NCBI RefSeq assembly: GCF_010723735.1
Contig: NZ_BLLB01000002.1
Coordinates: 2,418,001-2,482,000, forward strand
DNA: 64,000 nt
DNA from: Mycolicibacterium hippocampi
GTDB taxonomy: Bacteria; Actinomycetota; Actinomycetes; Mycobacteriales; Mycobacteriaceae
Direction of reading: 5' to 3'
The notes beneath the pieces were generated by a model. It worked only from the letters and a program-made list of their open reading frames with translations. It did not search any database and was not told where the DNA came from. The position numbers and the translations under genes are program-made. Each line of letters opens with the position of its first letter. Within the stretch, counting starts at the first letter, position 1. Below are positions 39,714 through 50,273 of this stretch, piece by piece.

Positions 39714-40938
39714 CTGCGGGCTCCTTCGCCGGCATCGGCGGCACCGGGAAGGCACCGTCGTCGACCGATCGGGCGGGTGGTGCGGGGGTCCTGCGTACGT
39801 TCCTGGCGCGCACGGCTCGCCAGCCGGCGAGCAGCAGAGCGATCGTCGCCACGATGCCCGCGCCGATCAGTGCGGTGGCCCAGGCCTGGTAGCCGGAGTC
39901 CCGCAGCGTGCGGGTGGCCGCGACGATCATCGTCCACCCGAGCGCCACCGGGATCAGGATCTTCCAGCCCAGCGCCATGAATTGGTCGTAGCGCATCCGG
40001 GGCAGGGTGGCGCGCAACCACATGAACACGAACAGGAACAGCCACACTTTCGCGGTGAACCACAGCAGCGGCCACCAGCCGGTGTTGGCACCGTCGATGA
40101 TGCTGATCGGCCACGGCGCGTGCCAGCCACCGAGGAACAGTGTGGTGGCCAGCGCCGACACCGTCGTCATGTTGACGTACTCGGCGAGCATGAACATCGC
40201 GAACTTCAACGACGAGTACTCGGTGTGGAACCCGCCGACGAGTTCACCCTCGGCTTCGGGCAGATCGAATGGTGCCCGGTTGGTTTCGCCGACCATCGAG
40301 GTCAGGTAGACCAGGAACGACGGCAACAGCAGGAAGATGAACCAGACGTCGTTCTGGGCCGCGACGATCCCCGAGGTCGACATGGTCCCGGCGTAGATGA
40401 ACACCGTGACGAACGACAGCGCCATCGCGATTTCGTAGGAGACCACCTGCGCCGACGACCTCAGCCCGCCCAGCAGAGGGTAGACCGAGCCCGACGCCCA
40501 GCCGGCCAGCACGATGCCGTACACCCCGATCGAGGTGACCGCGAGGATGTAGAGCACCGCCACGGGCAGGTCGGTGAGCTGCAGGGCGGTCCGGTGGCCG
40601 AACACCGACACCTCGCCACCCATCGGAATGACGGCGAATGCCATGAACGCCGGTATCACCGCGATGACCGGCGCGGCCAGGTAGATCCCCTTGTCCACCC
40701 CGGCGGGGATCAGCCCCTCTTTGAGGGCGAGCTTGACACCGTCGGCCAGCGACTGCAGCAGCCCTCCCGGTCCGACCCGGTTGGGCCCGAGACGCAACTG
40801 CATGCGGCCCAGGATCTTTCGTTCGATCAGGATGGCCGACAGCACGGTCAGCAGCAGGAAGACGAAGATGCCCAGGGACTTCGCCAGGATCAGCCACCAG
40901 GGATCGTGGCCGAACAGTGTCGGATCTGGATAGGTCAC
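39706..40938 (-). CDS. nuoH: NADH-quinone oxidoreductase subunit H
   Basis: A 410-aa membrane subunit that forms the quinone site with NuoB and NuoD. About eight hydrophobic segments; [21 protein letters not shown] and [23 protein letters not shown] are diagnostic. GTG 40938 overlaps the nuoG stop (GTGA). The C-terminal 40 residues after the last helix are a charged tail. Confidence 0.97.
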   Translation of the reverse strand: MTYPDPTLFGHDPWWLILAKSLGIFVFLLLTVLSAILIERKILGRMQLRLGPNRVGPGGLLQSLADGVKLALKEGLIPAGVDKGIYLAAPVIAVIPAFMAFAVIPMGGEVSVFGHRTALQLTDLPVAVLYILAVTSIGVYGIVLAGWASGSVYPLLGGLRSSAQVVSYEIAMALSFVTVFIYAGTMSTSGIVAAQNDVWFIFLLLPSFLVYLTSMVGETNRAPFDLPEAEGELVGGFHTEYSSLKFAMFMLAEYVNMTTVSALATTLFLGGWHAPWPISIIDGANTGWWPLLWFTAKVWLFLFVFMWLRATLPRMRYDQFMALGWKILIPVALGWTMIVAATRTLRDSGYQAWATALIGAGIVATIALLLAGWRAVRARNVRRTPAPPARSVDDGAFPVPPMPAKEPADA

Positions 40939-43331
40939 GCCGGACCCCTTCCGATCGCCACAACCGCCCCCAGCGACACCCCGAGGGTGTGGTGCACCGA
41001 GCTGCCGGCGGAGTTCAGCGGCAGCCACACCACGCGGTCGTCCATGTCGGTGATCTCCAGTGGAAGCGTGATGGCGCCGTGGTCGGTTCGCACAGTCACC
41101 GGTTCGCCGTGGGCGGCGCCGATCTCGGCGGCGGTCGCGGCCGACAGCCGCACCTGGGGCGCGCGGGCGGTACCGGCGAGGTGCGGTTCGCCGTCTTGAA
41201 GTCGCCCGGCGTCGAGCAGCATTCGCCAGCCCGTCAGGACCGCCTGCCCGCTCACCGGGTGCGACGGTGCGACCCCGGACTGTGGCGGCTCTTGGCGGGC
41301 CCCCGCCCACAGTCCGAGCGCGGCGTGTTCGTCGGCGGCCGCGGTGACCGTCCGCAGGCCGAGGTCGACGCCGATCTCGTCGGCCAGGAAGGTCAGCACC
41401 CGCAGGTCCGGGACCGCGTTGGTGTGCAGCGACGGCTCGAAGGGCCGGATCCGTCCCTCCCAGTTGACGAACGAACCCGCCTTCTCCACCACCGGCGCGA
41501 TCGGGAACACCACGTCGGCACGGGCGGTGACCGCACTCTCGCGCAGTTCCAGGCTCACGACGAACGGGGCCGCTTCGATCGCGGCCAGCGCGGCGCCGGG
41601 ATCGGGCAGATCGTCGAGTTCGACGCCGCCGACGAGCAGAGCGCCGAGTTCACCGTGGCGTGCCGCGTGCAGGATCGCTGTGGTGTCGCGACCCGGCACG
41701 TTCGGCAGCTCGTCGACGTGCCAGGCGGTGGCCATCTGTTCGCGGGCCGCCGCATCGGCCACCGGACGCCCGCCGGGCAGCAGGTTCGGCAATGCGCCGG
41801 CCTCCAGGGCGCCCCGCTCACCGGCGCGCCGGGGCACCCAGGCCAGCCGTGCCCCGGTGGCCTGGGCGAGACGTCCCGCAGCCGACAGTGCGCCCGGGGA
41901 GGCCGCGAGCCGTTCACCGACCAGGATCAGCGACCCGGGCATCGTCAGCGATTCGTCGTCGGTCAACCGGTCCAGCGCATCGGCCTCGCCTGCCGGGCCG
42001 GACCTGATCAAGCGGCCCGACAGCTTCGTCAGGCCGCTGGAGGCGAACGGCGCGATCGAGTGCACCGCCAGGCCGCGCTTTCGCACCGCCTTGCGCAGTC
42101 GCAGGAAGATGATCGGCGACTCTTCCTCGGGTTCGAGCCCGGCCAACAGCACCGCCGGTGCGTTCTCCACATCCGAGTAGGTCACCGTCATCGGCCGGCC
42201 GGCGATGTGGGCGGCCAGGAAGTCGGCCTCCTCGGCGCTGTGCGCCCTGGCGCGGAAGTCGACGTCGTTGGTACCCAGCACGATTCGGGCGAACTTGGCG
42301 TAGGCGTAGGCGTCCTCGGCCGTCACCCGGCCGCCGACGAGCACCCCGGCCCTGCCGTGCGCCGCCGCCAGCCCGGCCCCGGCCACCGTGTGCGCTTCGG
42401 ACCACGACGCCGGTCGCAACCCGCCGTCGGGAGAATCGGCGTCGCGCACCAGCGGCGTGGTGATCCGGTCGCCGACCGTCGCGTAGGTGAACGCCCACCG
42501 GCCCTTGTCGCAGTTCCATTCCTCGTTCACCGCGGGATCGTCACCGGCCAGGCGGCGCAGCACCTTGCCACGACGGTGGTCGGTGCGCTGGGCGCAACCC
42601 GACGCGCAGTGTTCGCAGACACTCGGGCTGGACACCAGGTCGAAGGGCCGCGCCCGGAACCGGTAGGCCGCACCGGTCAGCGCCCCCACCGGGCAGATCT
42701 GCACGGTGTTGCCGGAGAAGTACGACTGGAACGGTTCGCCCGGGGCGATCCCGACCTGTTGCAGCGCGCCCCGCTCCATCAACTCGATGAACGGGTCACC
42801 GGCGATCTGGTCGGAGAACCGGGTGCACCGGGCGCACAGCACACAGCGCTCACGGTCGAGCAGTACCTGCGACGAGACGTTGATCGGCTTCGGGAACGTG
42901 CGCTTGACATCCTCGAAGCGGGTCTCGGGGCGTCCGTTGGACATCGCCTGGTTCTGCAGCGGGCACTCACCGCCCTTGTCGCAGACCGGGCAGTCCAGCG
43001 GATGGTTGATGAGCAGCAACTCCATCACGCCGTGCTGCGCCTTGTCGGCGGCCTCGGAGGTGAACTGGGTGCGCACCACCATGTCCGGGGTGCAGGTGAT
43101 CGTGCAGGACGCCATCGGTTTGCGCTGTCCCTCGACCTCGACCAGGCACTGCCGGCACGCGCCGACCGGGTCGAGCAGCGGGTGGTCGCAGAACCGGGGG
43201 ATCTGCACCCCCATCAACTCGGCGGCGCGGATCACCAGGGTGCCCTTGGGAACGCTGACCTGCGCCCCGTCGATCGTCAGCGTGACCATCTCGACCGGAG
43301 GCGCGTCGTGGTTGTGCTCAGCGAGCGTCAT
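40935..43331 (-). CDS. nuoG: NADH-quinone oxidoreductase subunit G
   Basis: A 798-aa Fe-S subunit. The N-terminal [2Fe-2S] region has [15 protein letters not shown]; ferredoxin-like cysteines appear in [10 protein letters not shown] and [15 protein letters not shown] begins the molybdopterin-oxidoreductase-like C-terminal half. It carries electrons from NuoF towards NuoI. The start ATG 43331 lies behind a 93-bp gap containing a palindromic inserted element, the only such gap in this part of the operon; all other ends overlap. Confidence 0.97.
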   Translation of the reverse strand: MTLAEHNHDAPPVEMVTLTIDGAQVSVPKGTLVIRAAELMGVQIPRFCDHPLLDPVGACRQCLVEVEGQRKPMASCTITCTPDMVVRTQFTSEAADKAQHGVMELLLINHPLDCPVCDKGGECPLQNQAMSNGRPETRFEDVKRTFPKPINVSSQVLLDRERCVLCARCTRFSDQIAGDPFIELMERGALQQVGIAPGEPFQSYFSGNTVQICPVGALTGAAYRFRARPFDLVSSPSVCEHCASGCAQRTDHRRGKVLRRLAGDDPAVNEEWNCDKGRWAFTYATVGDRITTPLVRDADSPDGGLRPASWSEAHTVAGAGLAAAHGRAGVLVGGRVTAEDAYAYAKFARIVLGTNDVDFRARAHSAEEADFLAAHIAGRPMTVTYSDVENAPAVLLAGLEPEEESPIIFLRLRKAVRKRGLAVHSIAPFASSGLTKLSGRLIRSGPAGEADALDRLTDDESLTMPGSLILVGERLAASPGALSAAGRLAQATGARLAWVPRRAGERGALEAGALPNLLPGGRPVADAAAREQMATAWHVDELPNVPGRDTTAILHAARHGELGALLVGGVELDDLPDPGAALAAIEAAPFVVSLELRESAVTARADVVFPIAPVVEKAGSFVNWEGRIRPFEPSLHTNAVPDLRVLTFLADEIGVDLGLRTVTAAADEHAALGLWAGARQEPPQSGVAPSHPVSGQAVLTGWRMLLDAGRLQDGEPHLAGTARAPQVRLSAATAAEIGAAHGEPVTVRTDHGAITLPLEITDMDDRVVWLPLNSAGSSVHHTLGVSLGAVVAIGRGPA

Positions 43332-43433
43332 GCACCACCCCGATCCCTCCGCGAGCAGACACAAAGTCGCACACTTTCGACCCGATCGGCGCGAGTTTGT
43401 GTCTGCTCGCGTAAGTGCGCAGTGTCATGCACC
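43327..43433 (-). repeat. Palindromic element inserted at the nuoF/nuoG junction, flanked by 10-bp direct repeats
   Basis: Arms at 43351-43370 and 43391-43410 match as an inverted repeat at 19 of 20 positions (core GAGCAGACACAAA). GTCATGCACC is repeated at 43327-43336 and 43424-43433, 97 bp apart; each copy holds an ATG with coupling context. A 36-codon micro-ORF (43318-43428) starts in the nuoF stop (ATGA) and ends 11 bp past the nuoG ATG. This is what an insertion into an ancestral nuoF-ATGA-nuoG overlap with target duplication would leave. Confidence 0.8.
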
Positions 43434-44741
43434 CACCCTTTCCGGAGCGGCGAGCATCGACGCGTACGGATCGAACGGGCAGCCGCCATCGAGGTGTGCC
43501 TCGTACTCGTCGCGAAAGTATTCGATGGAAGACACGATCGGGCTGGCCGCGCCGTCGCCCAGGGCGCAGAACGACTTGCCGAGGATGCTGTCGGAGATGT
43601 CGAGGAGCTTGTTGATGTCGGCCGGGGTCCCGGTACCGTCCTCGAGCCGCTGGTAGATCTGCGCCAGCCAATAGGTGCCCTCGCGGCACGGGGTGCACTT
43701 GCCGCACGATTCGTGCGCGTAGAACTGCGTCCAGCGCCGCACCGCCCGCACCACGCAGGTGGTTTCGTCGAAAATCTGCAGCGCCTTGGTGCCGAGCATC
43801 GACCCGACGCCGGCCATTCCCTCGTAATCCAGTGGCGCGTCGAGGTGTTCGGCTGTCAGCAGCGGTGTCGAGGATCCGCCCGGTGTCCAGAACTTCAAGG
43901 TGTGTCCGGCCCGGACACCGCCGGCGTAGTCGAGCAGTTCGCGCAGCGTGATCCCCAGCGGGGCCTCGTACTGGCCGGGTGTGGTGACGTGCCCCGACAG
44001 CGAGTACAGCGTGAAACCGGGCGACTTCTCCGAACCCATCGAGCGGAACCAGTCGATCCCGTTGAGCAGGATGGGTGGCACGCTGGCGATCGACTCCACG
44101 TTGTTGACCACCGTCGGGCACGCGTACAGGCCCGCCACCGCGGGGAACGGCGGCCGCAGCCTGGGCTGACCGCGTCTGCCCTCCAGCGAGTCAAGCAGGG
44201 CGGTCTCCTCGCCGCAGATGTAGGCACCCGCACCGGCGTGCACGACGAGGTCGAGATCGAACCCGGAACCGTGGATGTCGGTACCCAGGTGGCCCGCGGC
44301 GTAGGCTTCGGCGACCGCGGCCTGCAGCCGCCGCAGTACCGGGAGAACCTCCCCGCGCAGGTAGATGAACGCGTGGTGCGCCCGGATCGCGTACGCCGCG
44401 ATGATCGCCCCCTCCACCAGGAAGTGCGGGGTCGTCATCATCAGCGGAATGTCTTTGCACGTGCCGGGTTCGGACTCGTCGGCGTTGATCACCAGGTAGT
44501 GGGGCTTGGCCGCGGCGCCCTCATCGCCCTGCGGGATGAACGACCACTTGGTGCCGGTGGGGAACCCGGCGCCGCCACGGCCCCGGAGCCCGGAGTCCTT
44601 GACCATCGTGATGACATCGTCGGGGCTCATGGCCAGAGCCCGGTCCAGGGCCTGATAACCGTCATGGCGACGGTAGGTGTCCAGCGACCAGGGCTGCGGC
44701 TCGTCCCAGAACCGGCTGAGCACGGGAGTCAGTGGCGTCAT
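43425..44741 (-). CDS. nuoF: NADH-quinone oxidoreductase subunit F (NADH/FMN)
   Basis: A 438-aa subunit that binds NADH and FMN: GRGGAGFPTGTKW, then INADESEPGTCKD for FMN, and ESCGKCTPCREGTYW for cluster N3. Its ATG follows the nuoE TAG with no gap. Confidence 0.97.
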   Translation of the reverse strand: MTPLTPVLSRFWDEPQPWSLDTYRRHDGYQALDRALAMSPDDVITMVKDSGLRGRGGAGFPTGTKWSFIPQGDEGAAAKPHYLVINADESEPGTCKDIPLMMTTPHFLVEGAIIAAYAIRAHHAFIYLRGEVLPVLRRLQAAVAEAYAAGHLGTDIHGSGFDLDLVVHAGAGAYICGEETALLDSLEGRRGQPRLRPPFPAVAGLYACPTVVNNVESIASVPPILLNGIDWFRSMGSEKSPGFTLYSLSGHVTTPGQYEAPLGITLRELLDYAGGVRAGHTLKFWTPGGSSTPLLTAEHLDAPLDYEGMAGVGSMLGTKALQIFDETTCVVRAVRRWTQFYAHESCGKCTPCREGTYWLAQIYQRLEDGTGTPADINKLLDISDSILGKSFCALGDGAASPIVSSIEYFRDEYEAHLDGGCPFDPYASMLAAPERVGA

Positions 44742-45629
44742 CTACGAATCCGTCGCCTTCGGGTCGGTTTCGGGTGTCGACGGCCCGGCCGGAACATCGG
44801 CCGAAGGCGCCGGCGCGGGCTCGTCCCTGGCGGACTCGGCTGCATGGGCTTCGTCGTCGCCGGCGGTTTGCCCTTCGCGGGTGGTCACCGCCTCCGATCC
44901 GGACGAGTCCGGCGCCGGCGCAGCCATGTCGTGTCGGTGAGCGAATCGCAGCCCGGCCAGGCTGGCGTCGCCGGGCAGCGAACCGTCGGCCTCGCGGTCG
45001 GCGGCCGGCAGCCCGGCAAGGACTCTCGCGGTGTCGCGGAAGGTGCACAACGACGCTCCGCGTGTGGGTTTCGGGAGCTCACCGCTGCGCAGCGCGTCGA
45101 CGAGATCGCGGGCCGAGTGCGGCGTCTGGTTGTCGAAGAACTCCCAGTTGACCATCACGACCGGCGCGTAGTCGCAGGCGGCGTTGCACTCGACGTGTTC
45201 GAGGGTGACCTTGCCGTCCGCGGTCGTCTGACCCGCGTCCACCCCGAGGTGCTCCTGCAGGGTGTCGAGAATGGCATCGCCGCCCATGATCGCGCACAAC
45301 GTGTTCGTGCAGACACCGACCAGGTAATCGCCGGTGGGGGTACGTCGGTACATCGAGTAGAAGGTCGCCACCGCGGTCACCTCGGCCGGGGACAAGCCCA
45401 ATTGCTCGGCACAGAAGGCGATTCCAGCCGGTGTCAGGCAGCCGTCCTCGGACTGGGTCAGGTGCAGCAGCGGAAGCAGGGCCGAGCGTGACTGCGGGTA
45501 GCGCGCAATGATCACCGCGGCGTCGGCCGCGAGCCGGGATGCGACGTCTGCGGGGTAACTCGCCGTCCCGTGGATCGGCGGTCCGGGTTCGTCGGGCCGT
45601 TGCCCGAGCTCGAGGAAGACGCCCGTCAC
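44742..45629 (-). CDS. nuoE: NADH-quinone oxidoreductase subunit E with acidic C-terminal extension
   Basis: A 295-aa thioredoxin-like [2Fe-2S] subunit; the cluster N1a cysteines are in VGVCTNTLC and [12 protein letters not shown] 45629 overlaps the nuoD stop. The core ends near residue 225; the remaining ~70 residues are Ala/Pro/Glu/Asp-rich and look disordered. M. tuberculosis NuoE is about 252 aa, so the tail here is longer than usual. Confidence 0.96.
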   Translation of the reverse strand: MTGVFLELGQRPDEPGPPIHGTASYPADVASRLAADAAVIIARYPQSRSALLPLLHLTQSEDGCLTPAGIAFCAEQLGLSPAEVTAVATFYSMYRRTPTGDYLVGVCTNTLCAIMGGDAILDTLQEHLGVDAGQTTADGKVTLEHVECNAACDYAPVVMVNWEFFDNQTPHSARDLVDALRSGELPKPTRGASLCTFRDTARVLAGLPAADREADGSLPGDASLAGLRFAHRHDMAAPAPDSSGSEAVTTREGQTAGDDEAHAAESARDEPAPAPSADVPAGPSTPETDPKATDS

Positions 45630-46963
45630 CTGTCGACCCCGCCCATCACCGGGTCGATCGACGCCACCGCGGCGATCGCGTCGGCGACCATGCCGCCCTC
45701 GCACATCGCCGCCACCGCTTGCAGGTTCGTGAACGACGGGTCGCGGTAGTGCACCCGGTACGGGCGGGTGCCACCGTCGGACACCATGTGCACCCCGAGC
45801 TCGCCGCGGGGTGATTCGACGGCGACGTAGACCTGGCCGGCGGGCACCCGGATCCCTTCGGTCACCAGCTTGAAGTGGTGGATCAGGCCCTCCATCGAGT
45901 GCCCCATGATCTTGGCGATGTGCTCGGGTGAATTGCCGAGCCCGTCGGGCCCCAGCGTCAGATCGGCGGGCCAGGCGAGCTTCTTGTCCTCGATCATCAC
46001 GGGTTGACCGGCGAGCTTCTCCAGCCTCTCGACGCACTGCTCGACGATCTTGATCGACTCACGCATCTCCTTGACCCGGATCAGATAGCGGCCATAGGAG
46101 TCACAGCGGTCGTCGGTGATGACGTCGAAGTCGTATGTCTGGTAACCGCAATAGGGTTGCGACTTGCGTAGATCGTGCGGCAGACCGGTGGAGCGCAGTA
46201 TCGGGCCGGTGATCCCGAGCGCCATGCACCCGGTCAGGTCCAGATAGCCGATGCCCAGGGTGCGGGCCTTCCAGATGTAGTTCTCGTTGAGCAGGTCCTC
46301 CAGGTCGCGCAGCCGTGTCGGCAGCAGCTCCAGCAGGTCCCTGACCTGGGTGAGCCCGTCGTCGGGCAGGTCGACGGCGACGCCCCCGGGCCGCACGTAG
46401 GCATGGTTCATCCGCAGGCCGGTGATGGACTCGAACACCGACAGGATCAGTTCGCGTTCCCGGAAGCCGAGGAACATCGCCGACATGGCCCCGAGCTCCA
46501 TGCCGCCGGTGGCCAGGGCGACCAGGTGGCTCGAGATCCGGTTCAGTTCCATCAGCATCACCCGGATCACCGACGCGCGCTCGGGGATCTCGTCGGTGAC
46601 ATCGAGGAGCTTCTCCACGCCGAGGCAGTAGGCCGTCTCGTTGAAAAACGGTGACAGGTAGTCCATCCGGGTCACGAACGTCACGCCCTGGGTCCAGTTC
46701 CGGAACTCCAGGTTCTTCTCGATACCGGTGTGCAGATAGCCGATCCCGCACCGGGCCTCGACGATGGTCTCGCCCTCGATCTCGAGGATGAGGCGCAGCA
46801 CCCCGTGCGTCGACGGGTGCTGCGGGCCCATGTTGACGACGATGCGCTCCCCGGCATGCTCGGCGGCGTTCTGCCTCGCGGCGATGACGACCTCTTCCCA
46901 GTCCTGGCCGCCGACGACGACCACCCGTTCAGCCGGGCTGGGAATGCTCTGTGATGTGGTCAT
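45626..46963 (-). CDS. nuoD: NADH-quinone oxidoreductase subunit D
   Basis: A 445-aa subunit homologous to the hydrogenase large subunit, forming the quinone pocket with Nuo[23 protein letters not shown] carries the quinone-site His; [13 protein letters not shown] and [14 protein letters not shown] are conserved. It starts within the nuoC stop (TGATG). Confidence 0.97.
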   Translation of the reverse strand: MTTSQSIPSPAERVVVVGGQDWEEVVIAARQNAAEHAGERIVVNMGPQHPSTHGVLRLILEIEGETIVEARCGIGYLHTGIEKNLEFRNWTQGVTFVTRMDYLSPFFNETAYCLGVEKLLDVTDEIPERASVIRVMLMELNRISSHLVALATGGMELGAMSAMFLGFRERELILSVFESITGLRMNHAYVRPGGVAVDLPDDGLTQVRDLLELLPTRLRDLEDLLNENYIWKARTLGIGYLDLTGCMALGITGPILRSTGLPHDLRKSQPYCGYQTYDFDVITDDRCDSYGRYLIRVKEMRESIKIVEQCVERLEKLAGQPVMIEDKKLAWPADLTLGPDGLGNSPEHIAKIMGHSMEGLIHHFKLVTEGIRVPAGQVYVAVESPRGELGVHMVSDGGTRPYRVHYRDPSFTNLQAVAAMCEGGMVADAIAAVASIDPVMGGVDR

Positions 46964-47643
46964 CAGCGATAGGCCCTCCGTTCGTCGGGCGGGGGGATCT
47001 GGGCACCGTGGTACTCCACCGGGATCCCGCCGAGCGGGTAGTCCTTGCGCTGCGGGTGGCCGACCCAGTCATCGGGCATCTCGATGCGGGTCAGCGACGG
47101 GTGGCCGTCGAAGATGATGCCGAAGAAGTCGTAGGTTTCGCGTTCGTGCCAGTCGGTGGTCGGATACACCCGGAACAGCGACGGGATGTGGGGGTCGGCG
47201 TCGGGGGCTGCCACCTCGACACAGATGCGCCGGTTGTGGGTGATCGACATCAGAGGATAAACCGCGTGCAGCTCACGGCCGGTGTCCTCGGGGTAGTGCA
47301 CCCCGCTGACGCCCAGGCACAACTCGAACCGCAGGCCCGCGTCGTCGCGCAGCGCCTGAGCCACCGCGGGGAGGTGCTCGCGTCGGACCTCCAGCGTCAG
47401 CTGGTCACGGAACACCACCACCCGCTCGATCGCGGCAGCGAACGCCTCGTCCCCGAGCGTGGCGACCAACGTGTCGACGACGTCGTCGAAGTAGCCGCCG
47501 TAGGGCCGCGGTGAACCGCCGGGCAGTGCCACCGGCCGCACGAGGCGGCCGTAGCCGGAGGTGTCCCCGGTGCCCGCGGCACCGAACATGCCGCGTTGCA
47601 CCCCGATGACCTCGGGTGGCGAATCCCCGTCTTCGGCGCTCAT
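46963..47643 (-). CDS. nuoC: NADH-quinone oxidoreductase subunit C
   Basis: A 226-aa peripheral subunit. The family motif appears as [28 protein letters not shown] and the C-terminal RKDYPLGG. It has no cofactors; it scaffolds NuoD and NuoB. Its ATG overlaps the nuoB stop by one base (TAATG). Confidence 0.97.
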   Translation of the reverse strand: MSAEDGDSPPEVIGVQRGMFGAAGTGDTSGYGRLVRPVALPGGSPRPYGGYFDDVVDTLVATLGDEAFAAAIERVVVFRDQLTLEVRREHLPAVAQALRDDAGLRFELCLGVSGVHYPEDTGRELHAVYPLMSITHNRRICVEVAAPDADPHIPSLFRVYPTTDWHERETYDFFGIIFDGHPSLTRIEMPDDWVGHPQRKDYPLGGIPVEYHGAQIPPPDERRAYR

Positions 47644-48197
47644 TACCGCAACAGACCTTTCAGTTCGATCGTCGGCTGAATCGCCAGCGCGGCCTGTTCA
47701 GCCTCCCGAATCGCCTCCTCGCGGTTCACGCCGAGCGGCATCTGCTGGATCTTGTCGTGCAGTTTGAGGATCGCGTGCAGCAGCATCTCCGGTCGGGGCG
47801 GGCAGCCGGGCAGATAGATGTCCACCGGAACGACGTGATCGACCCCCTGGACCACCGCGTAGTTGTTGAACATGCCGCCGGACGACGCGCACACCCCCAT
47901 TGCCAGCACCCATTTCGGCTCGGCCATCTGGTCGTAGATCTGCCGCAGCACCGGCGCCATCTTCTGGCTGACGCGCCCGGCGACGATCATCAGGTCGGCC
48001 TGGCGCGGCGTCGCCGAGAACCGCTCCATGCCGAAACGTGAGATGTCGAAGCGTGGCCCGGCGGTGGCCATCATCTCGATCGCGCAGCACGCCAGGCCGA
48101 AGGTCGCGGGCCACAGTGACCCTTTCCGCACATAACCGGCGACCTTCTCGACCGTCGAGAGCAGGATCCCGCCCGGTAGCTTTTCCTCTAGTCCCAT
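47643..48197 (-). CDS. nuoB: NADH-quinone oxidoreductase subunit B (cluster N2)
   Basis: A 184-aa subunit: [11 protein letters not shown] with the tandem cysteines, [10 protein letters not shown] and LPGCPPRPE complete the cluster N2 ligands, the last carrier before quinone. ATG 48197 overlaps the nuoA 3' end by 10 bp. Confidence 0.97.
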   Translation of the reverse strand: MGLEEKLPGGILLSTVEKVAGYVRKGSLWPATFGLACCAIEMMATAGPRFDISRFGMERFSATPRQADLMIVAGRVSQKMAPVLRQIYDQMAEPKWVLAMGVCASSGGMFNNYAVVQGVDHVVPVDIYLPGCPPRPEMLLHAILKLHDKIQQMPLGVNREEAIREAEQAALAIQPTIELKGLLR

Positions 48198-48562
48198 GCC
48201 AGACCTCCCCGTCTCCACTCGTAGGCGTACGCCACCGAGACGTTGAACAAGAACAGCGCCACCGCGATCACACCGAAGGCGCCCAGGCTGTCGAACGCCA
48301 CCGCCCACGGGTAGAGGAAGACGATCTCGATGTCGAACACGATGAACAACATCGCCGTCAAGTAGTACTTGATCGGGAAGCGCTGCGCGGTCGCGGCCAC
48401 GGCAGGATCGGAGACGTCCATGGGCTCGATCCCGCACTCGTACGCCTCGAGCTTGGAGTGGTTGTAGCGCCTCGGCCCGACCAGCAGCGCGATGCCCACC
48501 GAGCCGACGGCGAACACGGCAGCGATCGCGCCAAGCACCAGGATCGGCGTGTACAAATTCAT
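48188..48562 (-). CDS. nuoA: NADH-quinone oxidoreductase subunit A
   Basis: A 124-aa three-helix membrane subunit. [11 protein letters not shown] and [13 protein letters not shown] are diagnostic (conserved Cys in the loop and acidic residues in helix 2). First gene of the 14-gene operon; GAGGAG lies about 12 nt before ATG 48562. Confidence 0.97.
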   Translation of the reverse strand: MNLYTPILVLGAIAAVFAVGSVGIALLVGPRRYNHSKLEAYECGIEPMDVSDPAVAATAQRFPIKYYLTAMLFIVFDIEIVFLYPWAVAFDSLGAFGVIAVALFLFNVSVAYAYEWRRGGLAWD

Positions 48563-48727
48563 GCTGCGCAGGCGCTCCTCGGGGCTGTCGATGTGAGCTG
48601 ACCCACAGCCTAACCATGTTTTGGATGCAAGCCACACATTTTGGTTAGTATCGCTATTGGCGCCGTTCGGCGATGTCGCTTTGCCGCGAAAATGCAAGCG
48701 CGACAAGTAATTCCGTGTTGGATCAGG
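48563..48727 (-). promoter_or_regulatory. nuo operon leader with imperfect inverted repeat
   Basis: This 165-bp gap is visibly richer in A+T than its surroundings. CTAACCA (48610-48616) and TGGTTAG (48642-48648) face each other across 25 bp that also contain two TTTTGG runs. This is the best candidate site for the nuo promoter and a regulator; I could not assign -35/-10 boxes. Confidence 0.45.
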
Positions 48728-49126
48728 TCACATGGCGGTGCGGAGCAGCGACACGACCGCGTCGCCCAGTCGGATCGGGTCGATCGGATGGGGGACCGCG
48801 GCCTCGGCGCGGGACCAGCGGGCCAGCCACGCATCGTCGGGTCGGCCCGTCAGGACCAGCACCGGCGGACACGGATCGATCTCGTCCTTGAGCTGTTTGG
48901 CGATGCCCATTCCGCCGACGGGGCTGGCCTCGCCGTCGAGGATCACCAGATCGAAGCCGCCCTCGTCCATCTGCCTGATCACCATCGCGGCGGTGGCGAC
49001 CTCGACGTAGCTGAGTTCGGGAAGTTCGGGGTGCACCCGCTTACCCAGCGCGAGGCGCACCTGTTCCCTGGTCCTCGGGTTGTCGCTGTAGACCAGGATG
49101 CGCAGGGTCACCGTGGGCGCAGCCAT
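48728..49126 (-). CDS. Response-regulator receiver-like protein, Rv3143-like
   Basis: A 132-aa single-domain protein of CheY size. LRILVYSDNPRTREQVRLALG resembles the receiver N-terminus but lacks the double-Asp acidic pair. LVILDGEAS holds the equivalent of the phosphoacceptor Asp, and PVLVLTGRPDD the Thr position. The last Lys of receivers is not obvious, since HPIDPIRL occupies that place. In M. tuberculosis the equivalent Rv3143 also sits just before nuoA, so a link to complex I is plausible though unproven. No output domain. Confidence 0.85.
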   Translation of the reverse strand: MAAPTVTLRILVYSDNPRTREQVRLALGKRVHPELPELSYVEVATAAMVIRQMDEGGFDLVILDGEASPVGGMGIAKQLKDEIDPCPPVLVLTGRPDDAWLARWSRAEAAVPHPIDPIRLGDAVVSLLRTAM

Positions 49127-49194
49127 GCCCGCGATGGTAGCCCCGCGGCGCGGTGACGGCACCGAAAACGCCTGCCTGATCGGCGAGTCGGTGC

Positions 49195-49593
49195 TCAGCG
49201 GCCGGCGGCCAGCAGCGCGGCGATCTCCGCCGGGTCGAAGTACTCGTCGATGCTGCTGATCAGGCCGTCGGAGTCCAGCTTGATCACGATGCACACCCGC
49301 ATGGCGATCGACGTGTCCGCATGGCCGTTGGCGTGCAGGATGTGCTGCTGGACGAAGCCGCCGTCGAAGAACTGGCGGTCGAGGATCTGGTAGCGCCGGT
49401 CGACGGTGGCGTTGACGAACCAGGCGATGATCCGCACCGACCTGGCGCGGTCGCTGGGTCGCTCGTCTCCGGTCTTCCACACTGCCACCTCGGGGCTGAA
49501 CAGCTGTTCCACCATGGCGATGTCGCTGCGTTCGATCGCGTCGAACAGCCGGTCGGCGACGTCGGCGGTGGTGCGCAGATCGGTTTCAGACAT
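49195..49593 (-). CDS. NTF2-like/SnoaL-fold protein
   Basis: A 132-aa protein with the cone-shaped NTF2 pattern: helical RLFDAIERSDIAMVEQLFSPEVAVW at the N-terminus and a C-terminal strand-rich IDEYFDPAEIAALL typical of SnoaL-like domains. Members are isomerases, dehydratases or binding proteins; no active-site triad is clear here. It is divergent from a methyltransferase gene across 42 bp. Confidence 0.8.
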   Translation of the reverse strand: MSETDLRTTADVADRLFDAIERSDIAMVEQLFSPEVAVWKTGDERPSDRARSVRIIAWFVNATVDRRYQILDRQFFDGGFVQQHILHANGHADTSIAMRVCIVIKLDSDGLISSIDEYFDPAEIAALLAAGR

Positions 49594-49635
49594 CCTGTTG
49601 ACCTCAACTTCGGTTCAGGTTGAACACTGGTGTGC

Positions 49636-50265
49636 ATGGACCAGACGCCCACACTCTCCCGATTCGACGAGTTCTACAAGAACCAGACGCCGCCGTGGGT
49701 GATCGGCGAGCCGCAACCGGTGATCGTCGACCTGGCCGCCGCGGGCGCCATCAGCGGCCGGGTGCTCGATGTCGGGTGCGGTACCGGCGAGCACACGATC
49801 CTGCTGGCTCGCGGCGGCGTCGACGTGCTCGGCATCGACGGCGCACCCACAGCCGTCGAGCAGGCCAGGCGCAACGCCGCGGACCAGGGTGTGGACGCCC
49901 GCTTCGAGGTCGCCGACGCGCTGCGCCTCGCCGACTCGCCCGGCTACGACACGATCATCGACAGCGCGCTGTTCCACATCTTCGACGACGGTGACCGCGC
50001 GACGTACGTGCGCAGTCTGCACGCCGCAACCCGACCCGGTGCGGCCGTGTTCGTGCTCGCGTTGTCCGACGCCGGGCGCGGGTTCGGGCCCGAGGTCAGC
50101 GAGGCGACCATCCGGGACGCGTTCGGTGCGGGGTGGGAGATCGAGGACCTGGCCGCGACCACCTACCGCGGTCTCGTCACCGAGGTGCACGCCGAGCAAC
50201 TGGGTCTGGCCGTCGGCAGCCGAGTCGACGAGCCGGCCTGGCTGGCCCGGATCCGCCGGCAGTAA
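49636..50265 (+). CDS. Class I SAM-dependent methyltransferase
   Basis: A 209-aa Rossmann methyltransferase: motif I VLDVGCGTGEHTILLA, acidic residue ending strand 2 in GIDGAP, and DTIIDSALFHIF as motif IV. ATG 49636 (MDQTPTLSRF) is taken; a GTG two codons upstream is equally open. Small mycobacterial relatives methylate quinones, tellurite or heterocyclic compounds; the substrate here is unknown. Confidence 0.85.
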   Translation: MDQTPTLSRFDEFYKNQTPPWVIGEPQPVIVDLAAAGAISGRVLDVGCGTGEHTILLARGGVDVLGIDGAPTAVEQARRNAADQGVDARFEVADALRLADSPGYDTIIDSALFHIFDDGDRATYVRSLHAATRPGAAVFVLALSDAGRGFGPEVSEATIRDAFGAGWEIEDLAATTYRGLVTEVHAEQLGLAVGSRVDEPAWLARIRRQ

Positions 50266-50273
50266 CGCCTGCC

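Noticed and set aside
43351-43410. A transcription terminator between nuoF and nuoG
   Set aside because: It would cut off the last eight subunit genes from the first six; the flanking duplication of start/stop sequence points to an inserted element instead.
40917-45491. A plus-strand open frame of more than 1,500 codons opposite nuoG, nuoF and nuoE
   Set aside because: Long antisense frames are common in DNA of this GC content. The minus strand carries unmistakable complex I subunits, and the antisense translation is Arg/Gly/His-rich without domains.
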